A stretch of DNA of 8,469 bases from Alphaproteobacteria bacterium CG11_big_fil_rev_8_21_14_0_20_44_7 (GTDB lineage Bacteria > Pseudomonadota > Alphaproteobacteria > Rickettsiales > 21-14-0-20-44-7), in assembly GCA_002787615.1 (NCBI GenBank), contig PCXJ01000116.1, positions 1,117 through 9,585 on the forward strand. The letters run 5' to 3'. The notes beneath the pieces are model-generated. The model did not search any database. It was not told where the DNA came from and saw only the letters and a list, made by a program, of their open reading frames with translations. The position numbers were made by a program, and so were the translations under genes. Below, piece by piece: positions 1-6,359 of this stretch. Positions within the stretch are counted from its first letter, which is position 1. Every line of letters starts with the position of its first letter.

Positions 1-315
1 AAATGTTCGGGTGATAAGAAATATTTCAGCTTCTTGAAAGTTCTTTTCAAAAGTCAGGCAAATTGGGCATTTACGGAAGAATCCATTCCTACGCTGAAGC
101 GCATTGCGAAAATCGGCGGCATGTCGGAAGAAGATTTTGATACATGCATGGCGAATGAGAAAATTGAAGAAGAAATCCTCCAAACCAAAAAAGAAGCGGT
201 GGAAATATTAGAAGTGAAATCCACCCCGACCATTTTCATCAACGGCTTGGAGTATGACGGCAGACGCACGCATGAAGATGTTGCCGAACATATTGACGGC
301 TATTTAACCAATTAG
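1..315 (+). CDS. DsbA-family thioredoxin-fold protein, 3' part only
   Basis: The frame is open from the first base and ends with TAG at 313-315, so the 5' part of the gene, including any signal peptide and the CxxC active site, lies outside the window. The 104 visible residues show the helical insert followed by the last beta strands of a DsbA/thioredoxin_4 fold. The cis-proline loop is clear as KSTPTIFING (codons around 217-246), the motif that packs against the active-site disulfide. Family members oxidise or isomerise disulfides in periplasmic proteins; which of these this one does cannot be told without the CxxC. A TTG at 34 is not a credible start because homologous sequence continues upstream of it. 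No link to the flagellar genes downstream is evident, although the FlgI class of P-ring proteins can depend on disulfide formation in enterobacteria. Confidence 0.85.
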   Translation, partial: KCSGDKKYFSFLKVLFKSQANWAFTEESIPTLKRIAKIGGMSEEDFDTCMANEKIEEEILQTKKEAVEILEVKSTPTIFINGLEYDGRRTHEDVAEHIDGYLTN

Positions 316-322
316 CTATTAT

Positions 323-958
323 ATGACAACAGCAGAGGTTTATCAGATTAGATTCAGGCAAACCGAAGCTGAATATCAGCATTATACGGATGCGATTATA
401 CAACCGCCAATTCCGGAAGGGGTGCGGGAAAACACCCTAACTGGAAGCAGATTATTATACCTCAAGAATGATGACCGCTGCGATGGTTACAAAGTACGCT
501 CTTATCTGGAAATTCGCGATGATTTGGCACGCGGTACAGAAGTTTTCAAACACCGCATAAAGCCTACCCGCGAAACTCTGGCTGGTGGCTATGATATTTT
601 TATATATCGAGATGTGAGAGATACTTGCTATACAGAATATTGGCAAATCGCCAGCGAAACTGAGAGTGATTTCTTTTATCCTTTTAATTTATGCATCTCT
701 AGAGAATGTGCGAGAGATAATGCAAAAGGCAATACACCACATGGCGAAAAGCAACTAGATTCTGCTGTGACTTCTTCTTATGACAATTCGACAAGAGAGA
801 CTTTGTCAGGTAAAAATCTAGCCGCAGCACGTTCCTTTATCGACAATCTCCTTGCCTCCCACCCAGACCTTCTACCATTTATATATGCCCGTGAGGACGC
901 AATATTAACCGCACGTAATACGCAGCAGAGCAAGGGTCAGGGAGAGTTGGCACATTAA
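323..958 (+). CDS. Unrecognised 211-residue protein
   Basis: I do not recognise this protein. It starts with ATG 7 nt after the dsbA-like stop and has no visible Shine-Dalgarno sequence, so translation may depend on coupling to the upstream gene. There is no signal peptide and no membrane segment, so it is probably cytoplasmic. The middle (about residues 60-125) is the most protein-like part: an arginine/acidic stretch, then a tyrosine- and phenylalanine-rich segment with DTCYTEYWQIA and FFYPFNLCI. Four cysteines are at residues 53, 102, 124 and 129, not in an obvious metal-site spacing. Residues 130-165 are polar and look disordered, and 165-200 could be helical. The last codons overlap the sigma-54 promoter of flgI. 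It could belong to a dsbA-led transcript or be an orphan accessory gene. The uninterrupted frame and same-strand packing support it being real. Confidence 0.6.
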   Translation: MTTAEVYQIRFRQTEAEYQHYTDAIIQPPIPEGVRENTLTGSRLLYLKNDDRCDGYKVRSYLEIRDDLARGTEVFKHRIKPTRETLAGGYDIFIYRDVRDTCYTEYWQIASETESDFFYPFNLCISRECARDNAKGNTPHGEKQLDSAVTSSYDNSTRETLSGKNLAAARSFIDNLLASHPDLLPFIYAREDAILTARNTQQSKGQGELAH

Positions 959-963
959 TTGCT
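947..963 (+). promoter_or_regulatory. Sigma-54 (RpoN) -24/-12 promoter of flgI
   Basis: The sequence reads TTGGCACA, then TTAA, then TTGCT. Against the RpoN consensus TGGCACG-N4-TTGCW only the seventh base differs (A for G). The invariant GG (949-950) and GC (961-962) have the correct spacing. Transcription would start near 974, about 22 nt before the flgI ATG at 996, leaving a short leader that contains the ribosome binding site. The element overlaps the stop codon of the preceding gene, so flgI need not rely on read-through. I saw no convincing activator-binding dyad upstream, but such sites vary and would lie inside the 211-residue gene. Confidence 0.85.
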
Positions 964-995
964 TATTATCTTCCGAACATTATTTCGGGGGAAAT

Positions 996-2123
996 ATGAA
1001 GAATAAAAAAATAGCTCTAACCTTAATCATCGCATTATTATTTAACTGCGTTGCTTTTTCAACCGCCTCAGCCAGCACACGAATCAAAGATATCGTCAAT
1101 TTTGAAGGCGTGCGCGATAACATCCTTATCGGCTACGGCTTAGTTGTCGGATTAAATGGCACAGGTGACAAGCTCAACAATACAAGCTTTACCGAAAAGA
1201 GCTTAATTGCCTATCTCGAAAGATTAGGCGTGAACACTCGCGGCGAACAGTTAAAAACCAAAAATGTCGCCGCCGTATCGGTTACCGCGACCCTCCCCCC
1301 ATTTGCCCGTCAAGGCTCAAGAATTGATATAACCGTTAGCGCTATGGGTGATTCAAAATCCCTGCAAGGCGGTGTTTTGCTGGCAACTCCCTTAATGGGC
1401 GCTGATGGTGAAGTTTATGCAGCAGCACAAGGCTCAATTGCAATTGGTGGCTTTACGGCAAGTGGAGATTCCGGCGGCTCGGTGACAAAAGCAACGCCGA
1501 CAACCGGAACAATTTCAAATGGAGCAATCATTGAGCGCGAAATTGATTTCTCATTCAATAATATGGAAACTCTGGATTTATCTTTGATGAATCCCGATGT
1601 TTCAACCGCACGAGAAATTGAGCAGGTGATAAATGAAAGATTGCAGGGACAATACGCGCTGGCGCTAGACCCCGGCACGGTAAAACTCAAAGTCCCAACC
1701 AATTATCAAAGCCGTGTGGCGATGCTAATTGGCGATATCGAACATCTCACCGTATCACCAGACCAGTCTGCACGCATTGTGATTGATGAGTCATCCGGCA
1801 CAATCGTTATGGGTGAGAATGTTAGCATTGATACAGTCGCCATTGCGCAAGGCAATCTAATTGTCAGGATTGATGAGGCATCACAGATTTCACAGCCCGG
1901 TGCATTTGCTCCTGATGGCGCACAAACTGCAGCCGTCCCACGCAGCTCCATACAGGTTAGCGAAAGCGAAGGAAACCGCATGGTCGTTATGGAAAAAGGC
2001 GCGAATTTGAAGGATTTAGTAAGTGGCCTAAACGCACTCGGAGTTGGCCCGCGTGATTTAATTACAATATTGCAAACCATCAAAGCCGCAGGGGCATTAC
2101 AAGCAGCAATAGAGGTGAGATAG
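996..2123 (+). CDS. flgI: Flagellar P-ring protein FlgI
   Basis: FlgI polymerises into the P ring, which surrounds the flagellar rod in the peptidoglycan layer and acts as part of its bushing. The 375 residues match the usual family length. A Sec signal peptide is clear: a lysine-rich start, a hydrophobic core at about residues 6-21, and a likely cut after the ASA at 24-26. The mature chain begins with the family pattern TRIKDIVNFEGVRDN, then LIGYGLVVGLNGTGDK. The central LPPFARQGSRIDITVSAMGD and LLATPLMGADGEVYAAAQG blocks and the C-terminal LNALGVGPRDLI-ILQTIKAAGAL block are all present, so the gene is complete. A GGGGGA ribosome site (987-992) sits only 3 nt before the ATG. A sigma-54 promoter lies directly upstream and a second one follows the stop, so flgI can form its own transcription unit. 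The usual partner flgH (L ring) is not adjacent. Confidence 0.97.
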   Translation: MKNKKIALTLIIALLFNCVAFSTASASTRIKDIVNFEGVRDNILIGYGLVVGLNGTGDKLNNTSFTEKSLIAYLERLGVNTRGEQLKTKNVAAVSVTATLPPFARQGSRIDITVSAMGDSKSLQGGVLLATPLMGADGEVYAAAQGSIAIGGFTASGDSGGSVTKATPTTGTISNGAIIEREIDFSFNNMETLDLSLMNPDVSTAREIEQVINERLQGQYALALDPGTVKLKVPTNYQSRVAMLIGDIEHLTVSPDQSARIVIDESSGTIVMGENVSIDTVAIAQGNLIVRIDEASQISQPGAFAPDGAQTAAVPRSSIQVSESEGNRMVVMEKGANLKDLVSGLNALGVGPRDLITILQTIKAAGALQAAIEVR

Positions 2124-2131
2124 GGCAACTC

Positions 2132-2147
2132 TGGCACAGAAATTGCT
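2132..2147 (+). promoter_or_regulatory. Sigma-54 (RpoN) -24/-12 promoter of flgJ-flgN-flgK
   Basis: This element reads TGGCACA, then GAAA, then TTGCT. It has the same single deviation from the RpoN consensus as the site before flgI, and both continue as TTGCTTAT. The GG (2133-2134) and GC (2145-2146) are correctly spaced. The site lies in the 51-nt gap between the flgI stop and the flgJ start. Predicted initiation is near 2158, about 17 nt before the flgJ ATG at 2175. No coding sequence constrains this region, which strengthens the case that the match is selected rather than accidental. Confidence 0.87.
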
Positions 2148-2174
2148 TATACAAGTTAACATTGAAGTATAATT

Positions 2175-2480
2175 ATGGAAAATTTTTTACAAAACATACC
2201 GCAAGCGCAGATAAGTCAACCAACAGTGCTGAGCAATGCTAAACGTGCTGAAATCAGAGCCGCAGCGGAAGATTTTGAAGCAATGTTTATGGCGGAGATG
2301 CTGCGCCCGATGTTTTCGCAAACTTCTGAAGAGCCGATGTTCGGTGGCAGCCATGCCGAGGATATTTATCGCTCGATGATGGTTGATGAAGTTGGCAAGC
2401 AAGTAGCTAAATCAGGTGGAATCGGAATCGCCGACCAAGTTGAAAAAAGTTTATTAAAACTACAAGAAATTGAACAATAA
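2175..2480 (+). CDS. flgJ: Rod-binding protein FlgJ, single-domain form
   Basis: The protein is a cap or chaperone for assembly of the flagellar rod in the periplasm. Its 101 residues correspond only to the N-terminal rod-binding domain: after a polar leader (1-22) come AAAEDFEAMFMAEMLRPMF (29-47), a short loop with EEPMFGGSHAEDIYRSMMVDE, and the amphipathic end GIGIADQVEKSLL. The C-terminal muramidase domain of the enterobacterial FlgJ (about 310 residues in total) is missing, as is normal in alphaproteobacteria, where a separate lytic transglycosylase opens the cell wall for the rod. There is no cleavable signal peptide, in line with export through the flagellar type III system. No strong ribosome site is visible before the ATG. 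A sigma-54 promoter precedes the gene and flgN follows after 14 nt. The name is by domain; some groups call such proteins FlgJ-like or Rod-binding. Confidence 0.93.
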   Translation: MENFLQNIPQAQISQPTVLSNAKRAEIRAAAEDFEAMFMAEMLRPMFSQTSEEPMFGGSHAEDIYRSMMVDEVGKQVAKSGGIGIADQVEKSLLKLQEIEQ

Positions 2481-2494
2481 CTAATGGGGAAGAA

Positions 2495-2935
2495 ATGAGT
2501 AAGAAATTTGATTTTTACGAAATGGTAAATTTAACCGAGAGCCTTATTCAAGTGATTGAAACCGAATCAGAATTGCTCTCAAAATTCAAAATAAAAAAAA
2601 TCGCCGAATTGCAGGGCGAAAAAGATTTGCTGATTGCCAGACTAGAAGAGCAGCGCGACTTAATGGAAAGCGAGAAAAAAAATCATGAGAGCCTGACTTC
2701 TGACAACATCAACACTCTTCGCAGATTAGCAGATAGATATGAAGATGCTTTGAGTGAATATCAGGTGGAATTATTCAAAGCTTCCAGCGTCAATGAAATC
2801 ACCGTCAAGATAATCGCCGACACGGTGCGCGACCATGTAGAAAGAAATAACGGCTACGGTCAGAATGGCACAAGAGCCGTGAATGGGAAGCTCTATTCTC
2901 CGTCCGCTGCAATCAAAATCAACCAACAATTTTAG
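2495..2935 (+). CDS. flgN: FlgN-like flagellar export chaperone
   Basis: FlgN binds the hook-associated proteins FlgK and FlgL in the cytoplasm and delivers them to the flagellar export apparatus. The 146-residue product has the family's size and all-helical character. Residues about 8-45 match the start of the family (LTESLIQVIETESELLSKFKI, then AELQGEKDLLIARLEEQ), rich in leucine and charged residues and likely a coiled coil to about residue 105. The end, with NGYGQNGTRAV and SPSAAIKINQQF, resembles alphaproteobacterial FlgN-type proteins. The position immediately before its expected client gene flgK supports the call. A GGGGA ribosome site (2486-2490) lies 4 nt before the ATG. The stop codon sits inside the likely ribosome site of flgK (TAGGA), suggesting coupled translation. 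Sequence identity within this family is low, so the call rests on pattern plus context. Confidence 0.85.
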   Translation: MSKKFDFYEMVNLTESLIQVIETESELLSKFKIKKIAELQGEKDLLIARLEEQRDLMESEKKNHESLTSDNINTLRRLADRYEDALSEYQVELFKASSVNEITVKIIADTVRDHVERNNGYGQNGTRAVNGKLYSPSAAIKINQQF

Positions 2936-2942
2936 GAATTAA

Positions 2943-5384
2943 ATGTCTTTAGGTCTATCACTAACAAATGCGTTATCAGGACTGAAAGCCAGCCAGCAAT
3001 CCATTGCGGTGATTTCCCAAAATATTGCCAATGCCAATAACCCGAATTATTCTCGCCAAATTTCCAGCCAAGAAGCGATTAGCGTTGGCAACCAAATCGG
3101 CAGCGGCGTAAAGCTCGGCGAAGTTACTCGCATCACCGACCAATTTATCGCACGTACAATAATCACCAGAAACTCACTGACCGAAAGAGCTTCCACCATC
3201 AAAGATTATTACGAGGAAACCCAGATTTATTTTGGCCAACCCGGACAGGATAATTCGATAGATAGCTATGTTCAAAAATTCTTTGATTCCTTAAGTAGCC
3301 TATCTGTTACCGTAGAACGCTCTTCATCCAAATTAAATGCTGTTAGCTCCGGAGAAAATCTGGCCAGCGAAATTTCCAATCTCGCACGGAATGTCGAAAC
3401 ATTGCGTTTTGAAGCGGATAGAGAAATTGAAACATCTATTTCAAAAATCAACGGCTTACTCAGAAAAATTCAGGGTTTAAACGCCTCCATCACTAGCGCC
3501 ACATCCTTGGGACAATCAAAAACCGCGATTCAGGATCAGATGGAAACCGCCATGCAAGATCTTTCAAAAGAGATGAATATTCAATATTTTTATAGCGGCG
3601 ATGACACTGTTACGATTTTCACTGCTAACGGAATTCCATTGCTCGAAAACGGTTTATATCAACTCCAATACAGCAAAGCTTCATCCATTGACCAATTCAT
3701 CTCAGATTTGCCCTCAAATGCAATCACCGTTAACCGCGTGAACAGCTTCGGCGAACTAGAAACCGACTCATTCTTCACTTTGGCTAGCGGAGGTTCTAGA
3801 TCCGGAGTAGTGAATTATCTGGAAGGCGGAAAGCTCAAAGGGCTATTGGATATCAGGGATACATTAATGCCCAACATCCTCGACCAGTTGGACATGCTCG
3901 CCTCAACTTTGCGCGACCAGATGAATGCTATACATAATAACGGCTCAGCCTATCCGCCTCTTAATTCTTTTTCCGGAACAACATTAATTGACCCAACTGC
4001 CTCAGATTATTGGGGTGGAAAGGTTATGATTTCTGCACTCAGCCCAATCGGAACTCCCGCAACTTCTCCATATGCATCACAAACCGCAGATGGAATCGGC
4101 TACGAACCGCTTATACTTGATTTAGCAAATCTGGAAGATGGCGGACTTGCCGGAAAAGCAAGCTATCAATCAATAATTGACGAAATTAACCACCATTTCG
4201 GTGCGCCGGAAACACGGGTTGGCATCGGTGATTTGCATAATATTGAGCTAGTCGCCAAAAGCGATGTACTAACCGCCGGCTCAGGCACTTTTGACTTCAC
4301 CTTTGAAACAAACAACTTGAGCGCAGACGATGTAACATATCGCGTAACCGGAATCACCGTTCCTGATGATGTTGCCGTTACTGTTACTGCCCCTGCATCC
4401 TTCCCAACTTCTGATCTCACCTCTACCGCTGGACAAAAAGCTATGGAAAGCGGCACTGCTTTTACATTGGATATGACCGGCTCAGGTGCAGGGCCATATA
4501 CAATCAGCGTTGCTGTGGAAGTTGACGATGGCGCAGGCGGAACATACACCGATACTATTGATTATGTAGTTACCGCCACTACCGAAGGATTATATAATGA
4601 CCGTTATGCTGCCAGCTCTATTAGCGGTGCTGGAGACGCAACATTAGAAAATCCAACTACCAGTCAGAGTTTTTTACGCGCAATATTAGTGGATGAAAAT
4701 GGGGCTGAAGTTGACAGAGATTCTACGACAGGCGATTATATCACATCCGGCTATTTAAAACTCATCGGCAATAGCAACAATGATTATCGCATGGCAATTT
4801 CCGAAATGGATAGCACTCATTTAGGCGATGGAGTTAGCACTGGCACAAATTTTGGATTCTCACATTATCTTGGTCTGAACAACTTCTTTGAAGATAATAA
4901 CAATCAGCTTGCCGACTCAGCAATCAATTTTGCAGTACGCGCTGATATCATCGCCGAACCGGCAAGAATTTCCACCGCTAGCTTGCAATTGAGCAGTCAG
5001 CCCAGCGATACAACTTCTCCGCCTAGATATACATATGAAATATCTCCCGGTGATAGCAGCTCTGCGCTTGCATTATCAAATATTTCCGTAACTCCGATAG
5101 TTTTTGAATCGGCGGGTGGCATCTCTCAAATCAGCCTTGATTTTGCTGGATATGCCGCAGAAATTCTGGGTTTCAATGCCGCAATTGCCAGCCAGGCAAA
5201 TGAGGATTATCGCCAAGAAAGCCTGATTTTAGAAGGCTTCACCGATAAATATGATGCTATTCGCGGCGTGGATGTCGATGAAGAATTGGCCAACACAATC
5301 ATCTTCCAAAATGCTTATTCGGCAAATGCCAGAATCATCAATGTCACTAAAGAGCTATTTGACGCCCTGCTCCGTGCATTCTAA
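2943..5384 (+). CDS. flgK: Flagellar hook-associated protein FlgK (HAP1), enlarged
   Basis: FlgK forms the first junction layer between hook and filament at the cell exterior. The N-terminal D0/D1 helix is unmistakable (SLGLSLTNALSGLKASQQ, then ISQNIANANNPNYSRQ at about 25-39). The C-terminal helix also fits (GVDVDEELANTIIFQNAYSANARIINVTKELFDALLR, about 775-811). At 813 residues it is much longer than the roughly 550 of enterobacterial FlgK. The extra length lies in the middle, which is threonine-, serine- and glycine-rich and predicted to be beta strand. Residues about 445-548 (FDFTFETNN through DYVVTATTEG) resemble an Ig-like or cadherin-like sandwich exposed on the surface. The part at 560-680 looks like further D2-type sequence. 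The TAGGA before the ATG overlaps the flgN stop. FlgL, which usually follows, is absent; the next gene is unrelated. No clear terminator hairpin was seen after the stop. Confidence 0.95.
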   Translation: MSLGLSLTNALSGLKASQQSIAVISQNIANANNPNYSRQISSQEAISVGNQIGSGVKLGEVTRITDQFIARTIITRNSLTERASTIKDYYEETQIYFGQPGQDNSIDSYVQKFFDSLSSLSVTVERSSSKLNAVSSGENLASEISNLARNVETLRFEADREIETSISKINGLLRKIQGLNASITSATSLGQSKTAIQDQMETAMQDLSKEMNIQYFYSGDDTVTIFTANGIPLLENGLYQLQYSKASSIDQFISDLPSNAITVNRVNSFGELETDSFFTLASGGSRSGVVNYLEGGKLKGLLDIRDTLMPNILDQLDMLASTLRDQMNAIHNNGSAYPPLNSFSGTTLIDPTASDYWGGKVMISALSPIGTPATSPYASQTADGIGYEPLILDLANLEDGGLAGKASYQSIIDEINHHFGAPETRVGIGDLHNIELVAKSDVLTAGSGTFDFTFETNNLSADDVTYRVTGITVPDDVAVTVTAPASFPTSDLTSTAGQKAMESGTAFTLDMTGSGAGPYTISVAVEVDDGAGGTYTDTIDYVVTATTEGLYNDRYAASSISGAGDATLENPTTSQSFLRAILVDENGAEVDRDSTTGDYITSGYLKLIGNSNNDYRMAISEMDSTHLGDGVSTGTNFGFSHYLGLNNFFEDNNNQLADSAINFAVRADIIAEPARISTASLQLSSQPSDTTSPPRYTYEISPGDSSSALALSNISVTPIVFESAGGISQISLDFAGYAAEILGFNAAIASQANEDYRQESLILEGFTDKYDAIRGVDVDEELANTIIFQNAYSANARIINVTKELFDALLRAF

Positions 5385-5421
5385 ACATTAGCTAACAATG
5401 CCTTAAAGCAATATATTCCAC

Positions 5422-5449
5422 TTGCTAACTCAAATCGGCTTTGTATAAT
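5422..5449 (+). promoter_or_regulatory. Sigma-70 type promoter giving a leaderless elbB mRNA
   Basis: A TTGCTA box at 5422-5427 (4 of 6 matches to TTGACA) is followed after 16 nt by a perfect TATAAT at 5444-5449. With the usual 6-nt discriminator, transcription would begin at 5456, which is exactly the A of the elbB ATG. The six bases between (CTTCTC) hold no Shine-Dalgarno sequence, so a leaderless transcript is the straightforward reading. The promoter separates the elbB group from the flagellar genes. Confidence 0.7.
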
Positions 5450-5455
5450 CTTCTC

Positions 5456-6103
5456 ATGAAAAAAGTAGCAGTTATCCTATCAGGTTGCGGGCATCTTGAC
5501 GGCGCGGAAATCAGAGAATCTGTTCTCACCCTTCTATATCTTGATAAAAAAAATGCAGAGATTGAGGTCTTTGCACCCGATATAAACCAGCATCATGTCA
5601 TCAACCATTTAAGCGGTGAAGAAACCTCAGAAACAAGAAATGTCCTTATTGAATCAGCGCGCATTGCACGCGGGAAAATAGCCCCACTAACAGATTTAAA
5701 ACCCGATAATTTTGATGCATTGATTATGCCGGGCGGCTATGGCGCTGCAAAAAACCTTTCCGATTTCGCATTTAAAGGCGCAAATGCCGTTGTGAATGAT
5801 GATTTAAAAAAAATCGTAAAATCGTTCCTTGAGGCACGCAAACCTATCGGCGCAATTTGCATTTCTCCCGCAGTTCTGGTTGCTGCCATCAAATGCGGCA
5901 CAGTTACAATTGGCGATGACGAGGAAACTGCAAGCGCCATAAATCAAATTGGCGGCAAGCATTTAAACTGCGCTACCAATGAAATCTGCATTGATGAAGA
6001 ACGCAAAATTGTCAGCACCTCCGCCTATATGCGCGATGATAGCCTCGCCAAAATCTCTGATGGGATTGAGCAATTGGTGAACAAGGTGATAGAGCTGATA
6101 TAG
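5456..6103 (+). CDS. elbB: ElbB-like glyoxalase (DJ-1/PfpI superfamily)
   Basis: The 215-residue product follows E. coli ElbB closely along its length: MKKVAVILSGCGHLDGAEIRE at the start, then INHLSGEETSETRNVLIESARI, LIMPGGYGAAKNLSDFA, the nucleophile region GAICISPAVL, and IVSTSAYM near the end. The likely catalytic cysteine is residue 135 in the elbow after a beta strand, and the first motif supplies the conserved glutamate. ElbB has been reported to have weak glyoxalase (class III, glutathione-independent) activity on small dicarbonyls and has been associated with isoprenoid synthesis, but its physiological role remains unsettled. It is cytoplasmic. I chose ATG 5456, not the in-frame TTG at 5441, because the TTG lies just before the -10 box and would not be transcribed, and because the family starts at MKK. 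The stop abuts the next gene with no gap, so it heads an operon with the transporter and transglycosylase. Confidence 0.93.
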   Translation: MKKVAVILSGCGHLDGAEIRESVLTLLYLDKKNAEIEVFAPDINQHHVINHLSGEETSETRNVLIESARIARGKIAPLTDLKPDNFDALIMPGGYGAAKNLSDFAFKGANAVVNDDLKKIVKSFLEARKPIGAICISPAVLVAAIKCGTVTIGDDEETASAINQIGGKHLNCATNEICIDEERKIVSTSAYMRDDSLAKISDGIEQLVNKVIELI

Positions 6104-6358
6104 ATGGAAGATATTTTCGGTTATCTCGCAGGTGCGCTAACAACTGTTTGTTTTATACCACAGGCGCTCAAAATATTAATCCACAAAAATGTCGATGGAC
6201 TTTCCTTGCTGATGTATAGCCTGTTTTCTCTTGGCGTTTCTTTGTGGCTTGTTTATGGAATTTTGCTCAATAATATTCCTATGATTTTATTTAATTCCAT
6301 TACATTATTGCTCTCACTCTTAATCCTATTTAACATTGCCAGATACAGAAAATCATAA
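6104..6358 (+). CDS. SemiSWEET sugar transporter (MtN3/PQ-loop)
   Basis: Bacterial SemiSWEETs are three-helix half-transporters that dimerise in the inner membrane and let mono- or disaccharides diffuse across. The 84 residues are the typical length. Three membrane segments are visible at about 3-25, 33-54 and 58-79, with the third ended by the basic RYRKS tail. The PQ motif (Pro19-Gln20), the DGLSLLMYSLFSLG block and WLVYGIL are family hallmarks. Trp48 and Asn64 fall at the same positions as the sugar-contacting residues of the structurally studied Leptospira SemiSWEET, so the binding pocket looks intact. The ATG directly follows the elbB stop (TAGATG); a weak AGAG lies 9 nt upstream, and coupling with elbB is likely. 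The substrate cannot be read from sequence. Confidence 0.93.
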   Translation: MEDIFGYLAGALTTVCFIPQALKILIHKNVDGLSLLMYSLFSLGVSLWLVYGILLNNIPMILFNSITLLLSLLILFNIARYRKS

Positions 6359-6359
6359 A

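Noticed and set aside
1706..2137. 143-codon open frame on the minus strand across the end of flgI
   Set aside because: It mirrors conserved FlgI codons and runs through the sigma-54 promoter; nothing supports expression.
2393..2408. Sigma-54-like TGGCAAG-N4-TAGCT inside flgJ
   Set aside because: GG and GC spacing is right, but two strongly conserved bases differ, the site is within coding sequence, and flgN is already reached from the better promoter at 2132.
4166..4549. 127-codon open frame on the minus strand within flgK
   Set aside because: It is antisense to clearly coding FlgK sequence, its product is low-complexity serine/valine/proline, and it has no ribosome site or promoter.
4841..4856. 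TGGCACA-N4-TTGG inside flgK
   Set aside because: The invariant GC of the -12 element is GG, and no gene start lies downstream within a sensible distance.
5385..5421. Possible terminator after flgK
   Set aside because: Only a 4-bp CATT/AATG stem and a direct repeat of GCTAAC are seen, with no GC-rich stem or T run.
5441..5455. TTG start adding five residues to ElbB
   Set aside because: It overlaps the -10 box, has no ribosome site, and the family begins at the MKK encoded from 5456.
6336..6359. TTG start adding eight residues to the transglycosylase
   Set aside because: It lies inside the SemiSWEET gene and would put polar residues before the signal peptide; ATG 6360 gives a clean signal peptide.
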